Shown here: one piece after another, positions 17,856-25,344 of the stretch | How positions within the stretch are numbered: the first letter of the stretch is position 1 | How the letters are laid out: every line of letters begins with the position of its first letter | NCBI GenBank assembly: GCA_017694795.1 | Contig: JADIMM010000090.1 | Span: 1 to 32,525, forward strand | Reading direction: 5' to 3' | Source of the DNA: Candidatus Gallitreponema excrementavium | Lineage (GTDB): Bacteria; Spirochaetota; Spirochaetia; Treponematales; Treponemataceae | DNA: 32,525 nucleotides | Notes under the pieces: generated by a model | Database searches by the model: none | Seen by the model: only the letters and a program-made list of their open reading frames with translations | What the model was told of the DNA's origin: nothing | Position numbers and translations under genes: made by a program

Positions 17856-18518
17856 TTAATGACGGAAAATTAAAGTCAAAAAGTATCCTTCCCCGTATTC
17901 AGAAATTATTTCAGGATAATACTCAAATTTCTTTAAAATATCCAGTTTTTTTCTTAATTTTGAAATCCGCATATCAATATTACGGGATTTAATGGACTTG
18001 ATTATATCAAAATCCAGCGGGGATAATTTATTTTTATTTTTTATAAGTGCAATTTGAAGAAGTTTCCGGCTTACAGTTTTACCGTAAAAGCTGATGAGGG
18101 TACGAAAAATAATTTCTTCTTCATTTGAAAGGTGAATTGAGCAGGTTTTAAAATTGAAAACATGAGACTGGATATTTCCTGCAAAAAAAGGGGTGTAATT
18201 ATTAATCAGCTTTGATTTTTGAATTCTGCAGAATAGTTCCTGGTAATTCACCGGTGTTGATATATAATCAGCTGCTCCCAATGTAAAACATTGTTTTATA
18301 AACATAGGATTACCGTAAACAATAGACCTTTCTGCACCTTGAAAAGGAAAATTCTCCAGAAACAACTCTGCAGGTATCAAAATCAAATCATATGGATTTA
18401 CACTTTTTGGCAAATCCCGTAAAAATAAAACAGGTTGCTGTTGTTTTTTTGACTCAACAGCAACCTGGTATTCAAAAAGAGCGTCGTAAGTAATCACATA
18501 GACTTTCTCTTTTTCCAA
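17856..18518 (-). CDS. Response-regulator-like protein with degenerate receiver and winged helix
   Basis: A 220-aa protein shaped like an OmpR/PhoB regulator. The receiver-like half (about 1-105) keeps fold features (YDLILIP, GAADYISTPVNYQEL) but lacks its chemistry: Pro49 stands at the phospho-aspartate, the N-terminal acidic pair is missing (VYVITYDAL), and Thr replaces the conserved Lys before the proline at 89. The C-terminal half resembles the winged-helix domain, with NIDMRISKLRKKLDIL as recognition-helix region and EIISEYGEGYFL as the wing. It is probably a DNA-binding protein not controlled by phosphorylation. It starts 3 bp after the STAS gene and lies 84 bp before the LptF/G-like pair. 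Confidence 0.75.
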   Translation of the reverse strand: MEKEKVYVITYDALFEYQVAVESKKQQQPVLFLRDLPKSVNPYDLILIPAELFLENFPFQGAERSIVYGNPMFIKQCFTLGAADYISTPVNYQELFCRIQKSKLINNYTPFFAGNIQSHVFNFKTCSIHLSNEEEIIFRTLISFYGKTVSRKLLQIALIKNKNKLSPLDFDIIKSIKSRNIDMRISKLRKKLDILKKFEYYPEIISEYGEGYFLTLIFRH

Positions 18519-18521
18519 AGT

Positions 18522-19073
18522 TTATCCTAGAAATACCTGCCCGTTATTATCTATGGCAAGAATTGTTTTACATTCCGAACAACGGAATCTTCCTGATTTA
18601 GAGGCTTTAAGTCTTTTTGAACATATCGGACACTCAAAAATCTTTGGAAAAACAGCCGTTACATCCTTTGTGTTCTTTTTTTTGAAATATTCCAAGGCAC
18701 TTTCCAGGTTTTCTTCAATAGTAAAAAATTGTGAAAAACCAAGGAGCTGGAAAACTTCAAAAACCTTGGGCTGAATCTGCAAAAGAACCAAATCTCCACC
18801 CTTTGGTTTGACAGTCTTTAAAAAAGCAGTAAAAGAACCTATTCCTGTAGAAGAAACATAGTTTAAACTGTTGCAATTAAACAGCAGCTTTGTGTATCCT
18901 GCTTCTACGGCTTTTTGAACTCTTTTCTGAAAAAAACTAGAATTGTATGTGTCGATATATCCGTTAAGGTATAGAAGAAGGCAGTTATCAATATCACTTA
19001 TCTTTTCCAAGCGAATTTTAAGACTTTCGTCATTTTCATCATCAAAGCCGGGAACAATATTATCGTTTGTCAT
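18522..19073 (-). CDS. STAS-domain anti-sigma-antagonist-like protein with zinc ribbon
   Basis: A 183-aa cytoplasmic protein. The STAS domain (about 17-130) has the typical NGYIDTYN strand and YVSSTGIGSF loop, where the phosphorylatable position of SpoIIAA-type proteins is Thr (SSTG, 74-77). The last 40 residues form a likely zinc ribbon with C148, C151, C165 and C168 (CPIC...CSEC). STAS proteins act by binding anti-sigma kinases or other partners. The zinc ribbon suggests an added nucleic-acid or protein contact. The ATG at 19073, rather than the TTG just before it, sits correctly after AGAGGG. It is the first gene of the minus-strand cluster, behind a strong promoter. Confidence 0.82.
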   Translation of the reverse strand: MTNDNIVPGFDDENDESLKIRLEKISDIDNCLLLYLNGYIDTYNSSFFQKRVQKAVEAGYTKLLFNCNSLNYVSSTGIGSFTAFLKTVKPKGGDLVLLQIQPKVFEVFQLLGFSQFFTIEENLESALEYFKKKNTKDVTAVFPKIFECPICSKRLKASKSGRFRCSECKTILAIDNNGQVFLG

Positions 19074-19149
19074 CAAAACCCTCTAAAATTGTTTGTTAAA
19101 AAAGATAATAGAAATTAAAATTAAAAAAATTCCAGTATCCTGTCTGTTA

Positions 19150-19178
19150 ATTTTAATAATCTTTATTAAAATTGTCAA
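19150..19178 (-). promoter_or_regulatory. Sigma-70 promoter of the STAS gene cluster
   Basis: On the minus strand a perfect TTGACA (19173-19178) and TAAAAT (19150-19155) are 17 bp apart, in the 162-bp divergent gap with trmJ. The leader is about 70 nt. It probably drives STAS, the pseudo-regulator and possibly the membrane pair and slyX. Confidence 0.7.
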
Positions 19179-19235
19179 ACTCTATATACTCTTTTTGTTG
19201 TTTAAAATACTGTTTTAAAAACCTGGTGGTGGAAT

Positions 19236-19958
19236 ATGTTGGATAATGTAATTATAGTTTTATGCAATCCGGAAGAACCCAGAAATATTGGATCAGCCTG
19301 CAGGGCAATGCTGAACATGGGTATAAAAACACTGAGAATTGTAGGAAGAAAAGAAGATTATGACGAGGAAAGTGTTCTGAGGCTTGCAATTCACGGAAAA
19401 AGTGTCTGGGAAGATGCTTCTTTTTATGGTACTTTAAAGGAGGCTGTTTCTGATTGCTGTATTTGTGCCGGAACAACAAGAAGAAAGGGAAAAAAGAGAA
19501 AAAACTGGGCTATGACACCTGAGGAATTTGCAGACTTTGCAGGTAAGGACAATAAGGGTAAAATTGCTGTTGTTTTTGGAAATGAAAGAACCGGATTAAC
19601 GGATGCAGAATTGGAAGCCTGTTCCTGTTGTGTAAATATTCCTTCCTGGGACGGGTTTCCATCTCTCAATCTTTCTCATGCTGTGCAAATAATAGCTTAT
19701 GTCCTTTTTACGCATAAACCGGAAAGAAAGTACGGATATGAGCCTGTTTCCATTGATGAGACAGAAAAAACTGTATCCACCATGACAAAGGCATTGAAAA
19801 CTATGGGTTTTTTTAAGATAACTGATGACCATGATATGAGTTTGTTTTTTTCTTCTGTTTTGGCAAGGGCAGCTCTTTCAAAAGGTGAAAATGATTATAT
19901 AAAGAAAATATTCAACAAAATCGAAGGATTGTATCTACGTGCCTCAAAAAACCAATAA
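19236..19958 (+). CDS. trmJ: SPOUT-family tRNA 2'-O-methyltransferase, TrmJ-like
   Basis: A 240-aa SpoU/TrmH-class methyltransferase. It shows the three SPOUT motifs: NIGSACRAMLNMG near the N-terminus, FGNERTGLTDAELEAC in the middle and IPSWDGFPSLNLSHAVQI forming the knotted AdoMet site. The N-terminal PEEPRNIGSACRAM and the length match TrmJ, which methylates the 2'-OH of residue 32 in tRNA. TrmJ is the best guess, and another LasT/TrmH subgroup is possible. It diverges from the STAS cluster, and its stop is 1 bp from the end of the convergent sigma-54 activator gene, with no hairpin between them. Confidence 0.8.
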   Translation: MLDNVIIVLCNPEEPRNIGSACRAMLNMGIKTLRIVGRKEDYDEESVLRLAIHGKSVWEDASFYGTLKEAVSDCCICAGTTRRKGKKRKNWAMTPEEFADFAGKDNKGKIAVVFGNERTGLTDAELEACSCCVNIPSWDGFPSLNLSHAVQIIAYVLFTHKPERKYGYEPVSIDETEKTVSTMTKALKTMGFFKITDDHDMSLFFSSVLARAALSKGENDYIKKIFNKIEGLYLRASKNQ

Positions 19959-19959
19959 T

Positions 19960-21057
19960 TTAAACAAAAATAATGTCTTCGGGATGTATTACATTATTGT
20001 TGGAAATGGCTACAGCCCTTTCGATACAGTTTTTTAATTCCCTTACATTCCCCGGCCAGTGATAGTTAAGAATTTTATCCAAAGCATTTTTTGAAATATA
20101 AGTTTCCACATCTTTTGTAAAGTATTCAAGAATCGGCACAATGTCTTCTTTTCGTTCCCTTAAAGGGGGTATTTCTAAAGTAAGTACACAAATTCTGTAA
20201 TAAAAATCGCTTCTAAAGGCTTTTTTACTTATCAATTCTCTAAGATTTATGTTTGATGCACATATAATTCTGGTGTCAAAATTAACCGGGGTATCCTGAC
20301 CTAAGGGAGTTACTTGTTTTGTTTCTATAGCTCTGAGAAGTTTGGCCTGTAAATAAATTGGGGTTGTTTCAATTTCATCAAGAAAAATACTGCCACCGGT
20401 ACTGGAACAAAAAAGACCTTTCCTTTGGCAGGCATCCGTGTAGGCTCCTTTTATTACGCCGAAAAACTCACTTTCTGCCAGTTGTTCCGGGATAGATGAC
20501 ATGTTTACAGCAGTAAAAATATTATCTCCCCTTGAAGACAGGTTATGAACAGCCCTGGCAACCAGCTCTTTTCCGGTTCCGCTTTCTCCATAAATCAAAA
20601 CGGGGAAATCATTTCCGGCATATTTTACAATACGTTTTTTCAGTTCTTCCATTGCAGGACTGATTGAGATAAGGTTGTCAAAAAAACAGTGTTTTTTTTC
20701 ATTTTCAAAAGTGTGTGAAATTATTTCAGTCTTAACTGTTTCGAAAGTATCAGAATTATTGAAAAAATAACAATTACGCAATTCTGTTTTTAAAATTTTA
20801 AATTCATTTTGGGAAATTTTCTTTGTAGGCCAGATAAAAACAGGAATATTGGTATTATTTAAAATCTCAAAGAAAAAAGTATTTGATTTTTCTTCCCTGT
20901 AAAAATCACAAAGAACACAATCAAAATCTTCTTTTCTAAGCCAGCCTATAGAGTCAGACACTCCAGCCGTATATCTGACTTTCCAGTTTTGGGGAAAAAG
21001 TCTTTTTACCAGAAAATTTCTCTCCGGATTTGAATTAATAAAAATGACTCTCAACAT
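19960..21057 (-). CDS. Sigma-54-dependent activator-like AAA+ protein without DNA-binding domain
   Basis: A 365-aa NtrC-class protein. A receiver-like domain (about 1-115) keeps an Asp at the phospho-site (D51 in FDCVLCD) but lacks the acidic pair (FINSNPE) and the later Lys. The AAA+ domain has Walker A GESGTGKE (157-164), Walker B SIFLDE (223-228), arginine finger region FRSDFYYRI and the WPGNVRELKN lid. The sigma-54-contact loop is GAYTDA (204-209) instead of GAFTGA. The protein ends right after the AAA+ lid, so no Fis-type helix-turn-helix is present; such activators can work from solution. It is last in the ctpA-rsmE-GT26 run and has no clear ribosome site. Confidence 0.85.
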   Translation of the reverse strand: MLRVIFINSNPERNFLVKRLFPQNWKVRYTAGVSDSIGWLRKEDFDCVLCDFYREEKSNTFFFEILNNTNIPVFIWPTKKISQNEFKILKTELRNCYFFNNSDTFETVKTEIISHTFENEKKHCFFDNLISISPAMEELKKRIVKYAGNDFPVLIYGESGTGKELVARAVHNLSSRGDNIFTAVNMSSIPEQLAESEFFGVIKGAYTDACQRKGLFCSSTGGSIFLDEIETTPIYLQAKLLRAIETKQVTPLGQDTPVNFDTRIICASNINLRELISKKAFRSDFYYRICVLTLEIPPLRERKEDIVPILEYFTKDVETYISKNALDKILNYHWPGNVRELKNCIERAVAISNNNVIHPEDIIFV

Positions 21058-21086
21058 TATTAAATAATCCGGATTTTTTTGTTTAT

Positions 21087-21848
21087 TTATCCCAGTCTGA
21101 AAATCCGGTAAACGACTAGGAGAATATTATACCATAAGTATCGAAAAATAAAGAAAATTTTTAATGGATTTTTTAAAATTTGTGGTAAAACCTCAAGTCC
21201 TTTGTCAAATAAAGAGTCTGAAATCCTTTTTTTTCTCTCGGCGAAAATATCAAGAATGGAACTTGACCAAAGAAAAATACTTTTTGTAAATTGTCTCCGG
21301 TGTTTGTATATCCATTTTTCCCCTCCGGGTACTCCGTCAGAAACCAAAACAAAAGAGGGTGCTGATTTTTGAATACCTAGGATAATATCATTTTCTATGG
21401 ATTTAGGATAAAATCCTGTAAATCTGCCTACGGAACGGATTCTGGGAAATGTTTTTTTTACATTATTTTCCGCTGTTAAAAGACTTTGCTTTCTTGTGCC
21501 AAAAAAGTAAACAGACTTGTTGTATTTTTCCAGAATTCCCAAAACTTTAATAATAAAAGAAAAGGGGTTGTATCTGTATGGTTTTGGTTTTCCCAAAAAA
21601 ACAGCTCCCCTGATAAGGCTTTTTGAAGTCGGAATAACAAGGGAAGCACTTTTTAGAAGGTTTCTGTATTCCCCGTTCCGTCTTCCCCTCAAAAAGTCCC
21701 AAAGCGAAAGCAACACAATCTGTTTAGGTTCTTCAGAGGACAAGATATTCATAATCTCTGCTTCAAGGTTTTCAGGAGAAATAACATCAATAGGTATTTT
21801 AAGTAAAAAAATCCTTTGTTTTAATGGTTTTTCTATCGTGTTTTCCAT
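21087..21848 (-). CDS. WecG/TagA/CpsF (GT26)-like glycosyltransferase, active-site residues altered
   Basis: A 253-aa protein with the outline of GT26 enzymes, which add a sugar to a lipid-linked precursor at the inner membrane. Matching parts are NKSVYFFGTRKQSLLTA, the PRIRSVGRFTGFY strand, SFVLVSDGVPGGEKWI, and a hydrophobic basic C-terminus (about 225-253) like the membrane-binding tail of TagA. The usual PDG active-site motif is replaced by PTS (73-75), so the catalytic aspartate appears to be absent. It may be an altered-function or inactive member. It overlaps the end of rsmE by 16 bp, and GGAG precedes the ATG. Confidence 0.65.
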   Translation of the reverse strand: MENTIEKPLKQRIFLLKIPIDVISPENLEAEIMNILSSEEPKQIVLLSLWDFLRGRRNGEYRNLLKSASLVIPTSKSLIRGAVFLGKPKPYRYNPFSFIIKVLGILEKYNKSVYFFGTRKQSLLTAENNVKKTFPRIRSVGRFTGFYPKSIENDIILGIQKSAPSFVLVSDGVPGGEKWIYKHRRQFTKSIFLWSSSILDIFAERKKRISDSLFDKGLEVLPQILKNPLKIFFIFRYLWYNILLVVYRIFRLG

Positions 21849-22606
21849 TTTTCTTTCTCCGAAATTATAGTCTGTACTGCTCCGAGAGCATATATTACTG
21901 CCGTTTCTGTTCTCAGAATATTTGTATTAAAATGAACCGGCTTGAATCCAGAATTTTGAAGGTTTTCGGCTTCTTTTGGGGAAAATCCACCCGCCGGACC
22001 TATTGCAATATTTATACCTTTTATATCAGAAGAAAGGCAGCTGTGTAAACTCCCGTTATCTAGATTATTTTCATAGAAAAAAATAGAAAGATAGTTATCA
22101 GTATAGTTTGTACTGCAAACTTTCATTGCCTGTATAAAACTTTCCGGGGGAAAAATTTCAGTTTGAATATCTGAGCCGGATTGCTGCCGGGCTTCAAGTA
22201 TGATTTTGCTCCATCTTTCGGCTTTAAATTGGGTGTCCTGTTTTTGGGTATAATCTCCAATTACAGGAAAAATATTTTTTACGCCTGTTTCTGTAGCCTG
22301 GCGGATTATCTGTTCCATTTTGTGGGATTTTACCATCCATATGAAAAGATTTATGGGAACTGTTTTCCCTGTAATTTCCAAAGCCGTGTCAGTTTCTTTC
22401 AAAGAAAGGCATTTTAAAAAAAGAGTCTGCAAAACCGGATTAACCTCTGTTATAAGGCATTGGCCTGAAATTCCGTCTTTCCCGGAAACTCCGATTATGG
22501 TTCCCGGTTTAAGGCGGAGAACCCTTGAGAGATAATGATATTGTTTTCCCTCTACGGGAATTATTTCACCTAAACTGATGTTCCGGTCAAGGATTAATTG
22601 CCTCAT
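21833..22606 (-). CDS. rsmE: 16S rRNA (uracil-1498-N3)-methyltransferase RsmE
   Basis: RsmE methylates N3 of U1498 in 16S rRNA. The protein (257 aa from the chosen start) has the N-terminal PUA-like fold (HYLSRVLRLKPGTII), KMEQIIRQATETGVKNIFPV, ARQQSG, and the SPOUT AdoMet knot IGPAGGFSPKEAE followed by NILRTETAVIYAL. The usual IGPEGGFS has Ala in place of Glu here. The ATG at 22606 (MRQLILD) has AGGAA at good spacing and matches the family N-terminus, better than an upstream in-frame TTG at 22645. It overlaps ctpA by 20 bp and the GT26-like gene by 16 bp, so translation is coupled. Confidence 0.9.
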   Translation of the reverse strand: MRQLILDRNISLGEIIPVEGKQYHYLSRVLRLKPGTIIGVSGKDGISGQCLITEVNPVLQTLFLKCLSLKETDTALEITGKTVPINLFIWMVKSHKMEQIIRQATETGVKNIFPVIGDYTQKQDTQFKAERWSKIILEARQQSGSDIQTEIFPPESFIQAMKVCSTNYTDNYLSIFFYENNLDNGSLHSCLSSDIKGINIAIGPAGGFSPKEAENLQNSGFKPVHFNTNILRTETAVIYALGAVQTIISEKEKWKTR

Positions 22607-24032
22607 ATTTTTCCTGATGCTCTTTGACTGAAACAGACTGGTCAATTAATTTTTGGACAGGTTCTGTTGTTATTATTCTCAGGGCTTCTTTAAGCTGGAT
22701 ATCATAATCCAAATCGTAAAGAGGTGCAGTTTCTGTAATATAACGCTCGTTGTTTACCAGTTTTTTCAGGTACCGTCGGTTTACAGGGTATTTTTTCTCC
22801 AGCTCTGTTACTATTTCTTCTACCTTCTCATCTGTTACCGGTTTTTTGCTTTCTACCAGATTTTTGATTTCCGACGATGAAAGCAGTTCTGTAAGAATTT
22901 TTTCTTCTTCTTCAGTAAATTCAGGGAATTTAACCTCTACATCGGGATAAATCCCAGTTTTATCAATATTTGCATCGCTGGGGGTGTAATACTTTGCGAT
23001 TGTAAGTTTTAACCCGTCTGTTTCGGACAATTTAAGAACCTGCTGGACAGAGCCTTTTCCGTAGGTTTTTTCACCTACTAAAAGTGCCCTTTTGTGATCT
23101 TTTAAGGCTCCTGCAAGAATTTCCGAGGCAGAAGCGGACCCCTGGTTTATGAGGACAACTACGGGTATATCTTTCGGTACGGTTGTTTTTCTCCTTGTTG
23201 CGGAAAAACTCTGGTTTTCGTAAGAAATTCTGGACTTTGTGGAAACGATTATGCCTGAATCAATAAACTTGTCCGCCACATTTACGACGCTGGAAATAAC
23301 CCCTCCAGGATTATTCCTTAAATCTATTATTAGTCCTTTGGCATTTTGTTTAAAAAGATTATCCAATGCTTCCTGGGTTTTGTCCGCCGTAAGAGGAGTA
23401 AAGTTAATTATTCTCAGGTAACCTATCTGATTTTCCATCATTCCGTATTTGACAGTAGGAACTTCGATTAAATCTCTAATCAGGGTAGTTGTAAATTCCA
23501 GGGAATTTCCCCGGAGAACAGTAACTTCCACCGGTTTGCCGATTTCCCCCCTGAGCATTTCCAAAACTTCTTCCATTGTTATGTCCGGTGTACTTATCCC
23601 GTTTATCTTTGTAAGTTTATCCCCGGGAAGAATACCGGCTTTCCAGCCAGGAGTATCTTCTATTGGGGAAACTACCTCAACATAGGCAGGTTCGTCCGGA
23701 GTTGATACATAGCGTTTTGATATAGTCAGTCCCACGCCGCCAAAGGTTCCTTCGGTAGTATCCGACATGGAAGTCATCATGTCGCTGTCAAGATATGTAC
23801 TGTATGGATCTTCCAAGGCTTCCAACATCCCTTTCAGGGCTCCTTCATATAAAACTTTGGAATCCACTTGGTCTACATAATTGTTTTCAACAAAAATAAA
23901 TACATTGTTGATTAATTGCAGGTAAAGCTGGTCGTTTTCGGTTATTTCTAGTTGCTGTGAAAAAACGTTTAGCGGTAAAGACAAAAATAAAACAAAAAAT
24001 ATTGTTCTGGAAAAAATAAAAAAACGCTTCAT
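22587..24032 (-). CDS. ctpA: C-terminal processing protease (S41 family)
   Basis: An exported serine protease of 481 aa. A signal peptide occupies about 1-25 (to NVFSQ), so it acts in the periplasm. A PDZ domain lies at about 95-180 (GVGLTIS, KAGILPGDKLTKING). The S41 core carries GLIIDLRNNPGG, the nucleophile Ser301 in GSASASEI (298-305) and the general base Lys326 in YGKGSVQ, 25 residues apart as in E. coli Prc. A C-terminal helical tail of about 100 residues follows. CtpA-type proteases trim envelope proteins and cell-wall enzymes. It is the first gene of a minus-strand run. The ribosome site is weak. Confidence 0.93.
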   Translation of the reverse strand: MKRFFIFSRTIFFVLFLSLPLNVFSQQLEITENDQLYLQLINNVFIFVENNYVDQVDSKVLYEGALKGMLEALEDPYSTYLDSDMMTSMSDTTEGTFGGVGLTISKRYVSTPDEPAYVEVVSPIEDTPGWKAGILPGDKLTKINGISTPDITMEEVLEMLRGEIGKPVEVTVLRGNSLEFTTTLIRDLIEVPTVKYGMMENQIGYLRIINFTPLTADKTQEALDNLFKQNAKGLIIDLRNNPGGVISSVVNVADKFIDSGIIVSTKSRISYENQSFSATRRKTTVPKDIPVVVLINQGSASASEILAGALKDHKRALLVGEKTYGKGSVQQVLKLSETDGLKLTIAKYYTPSDANIDKTGIYPDVEVKFPEFTEEEEKILTELLSSSEIKNLVESKKPVTDEKVEEIVTELEKKYPVNRRYLKKLVNNERYITETAPLYDLDYDIQLKEALRIITTEPVQKLIDQSVSVKEHQEKYEAINP

Positions 24033-24047
24033 GTTTATAATCTTATT

Positions 24048-24067
24048 ATTATAAGCGAAATTGTCAA
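24048..24067 (-). promoter_or_regulatory. Promoter-like elements ahead of ctpA
   Basis: A perfect TTGACA (24062-24067) and a perfect TATAAT (24048-24053) occur on the minus strand, but only 8 bp apart, so they cannot belong to one standard promoter. Each may pair with a weaker partner. They lie 16-35 bp ahead of the ctpA ATG. Confidence 0.3.
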
Positions 24068-24203
24068 CTCTAATATGCGGTTTTAAAAGATTTATATTAA
24101 ATCCTGATTTAAAGTTTTTGGAGAAAAATCTTAAATAAATAGTGTAGATTATGAAAAAATAGGGTACAATGTATCTGTAAAATTTACAGGATTACGAGGA
24201 ATT

Positions 24204-25343
24204 ATGCAGGTTATACCAGTTGCCAGTGGAAAAGGTGGTGTAGGAAAAAGTCTTTTGGCTGCAAATTTGGCAGTAGCAATCAGCGGGGCGGGAAAGAAAG
24301 TTGTACTAGCTGATTTGGATTTAGGGGCATCTAATCTTCACCTTGTTTTGGGCTACCAGGGAGTCAGGACAAAGGGGCTAGGGGCATTTTTATCCGGGGC
24401 AGAATCCTTTGATTCTATAATTTTGCCTACCGATTACAATAATCTTAGTTTTATTCCCGGAGATATGGAGATTCCTGGAATGTCCTCTTTGCGTGCTGCA
24501 CAAAAGGCTTCTCTTTGTAAAAAGCTTTTGAAACTGGATGCGGATTATCTGATTTTGGATTTGGGGGCAGGAACACATTTATCCATCCTTGATTTTTTTC
24601 TTCTCTCCCCACAGGGAATAGTTATTTCTTCACCGGCTGTAACTGCCACTTTGAATGCTTATTTATTTTTAAAAAATACAGTTTTCAGATTACTTAATAG
24701 TTCCATCAAGAAAAACTCGGGGGCTTTTAATTACCTCAATGATTTAAAGAAAGATGTAAACAGACTCCAAAAACTGTATATTCCGAATCTGCTGGAATCA
24801 ATAGAAAAGATAGATCCTGAAAGTGCTGCTGTCTTTAAAGAAAAAATGTCAAAGTTTCATCCCAGATTGATTATGAACATGATAGATACTCCAAAAGATT
24901 CGGAAAGGGCATTAAAGATAAAGCGTTCCTGTAAGGAATATTTGAATCTTGAGCTGGAACATCTTGGTGTAGTTTACCGGGACAGTGTTCAGGATGTAGC
25001 TCTTTCTTCCAGGCTGCCTGTCGTTAAGTATAAACCCCAGTCCGTAATTTCCCAGGCTATTTTCAGGATAGCCGACAAGATTCTTCTTTCGGAAACCGAG
25101 ACCTTTGGAGGGGATCCTGATTTTTCAGATGAGACTTTTTATAATGCGGATTTGGAGGCAGTAAATGATTATGAGACTAAAATTTCTTCCTTGGAGGAAC
25201 TGGTAGGGAGCGGAGCTTTTTCCACAAGTGATTTAATTGAAACCGTAAAAAGCCAGCAGTACGAGATTTCCACTTTAAAAAAAGAAAACCAGCTCTTAAA
25301 AAAGAAGTTAATCTCTGCTATGGAAAAGGGGTTTAAATTCTGA
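24204..25343 (+). CDS. MinD/ParA-family ATPase (FlhG-like) with C-terminal coiled coil
   Basis: A 379-aa P-loop ATPase of the MinD/ParA/FlhG group. It has the deviant Walker A KGGVGKS (10-16), the LADLDLGASNLH segment (35-46) and the DLGAG strand. Residues about 320-375 are helical and rich in K/E with a coiled-coil look (QQYEISTLKKENQLLKKKL), which MinD lacks. Such ATPases place division sites, flagella or chemoreceptors. No flhF, minC or parB lies beside it, so the cargo is unknown. GAGGA precedes the ATG. The FapA gene starts 1 bp after its stop, so the two products likely act together. Confidence 0.85.
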   Translation: MQVIPVASGKGGVGKSLLAANLAVAISGAGKKVVLADLDLGASNLHLVLGYQGVRTKGLGAFLSGAESFDSIILPTDYNNLSFIPGDMEIPGMSSLRAAQKASLCKKLLKLDADYLILDLGAGTHLSILDFFLLSPQGIVISSPAVTATLNAYLFLKNTVFRLLNSSIKKNSGAFNYLNDLKKDVNRLQKLYIPNLLESIEKIDPESAAVFKEKMSKFHPRLIMNMIDTPKDSERALKIKRSCKEYLNLELEHLGVVYRDSVQDVALSSRLPVVKYKPQSVISQAIFRIADKILLSETETFGGDPDFSDETFYNADLEAVNDYETKISSLEELVGSGAFSTSDLIETVKSQQYEISTLKKENQLLKKKLISAMEKGFKF

Positions 25344-25344
25344 T

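Noticed and set aside
22607..22645. An upstream TTG start for rsmE
   Set aside because: It would add 13 residues inside ctpA. The ATG at 22606 has a good ribosome site and gives the usual RsmE N-terminus.
25218..25226. TTTTCCACA inside the MinD-like gene
   Set aside because: A single copy in coding sequence; this 9-mer is expected about once by chance in an AT-rich window this size. The same applies to TATTCCACA at 6067-6075 in dnaA.
24204..25343. Naming the MinD-like gene flhG or minD
   Set aside because: No flhF, minC or minE is adjacent, and the coiled-coil tail is not typical of either, so a gene symbol is not justified.
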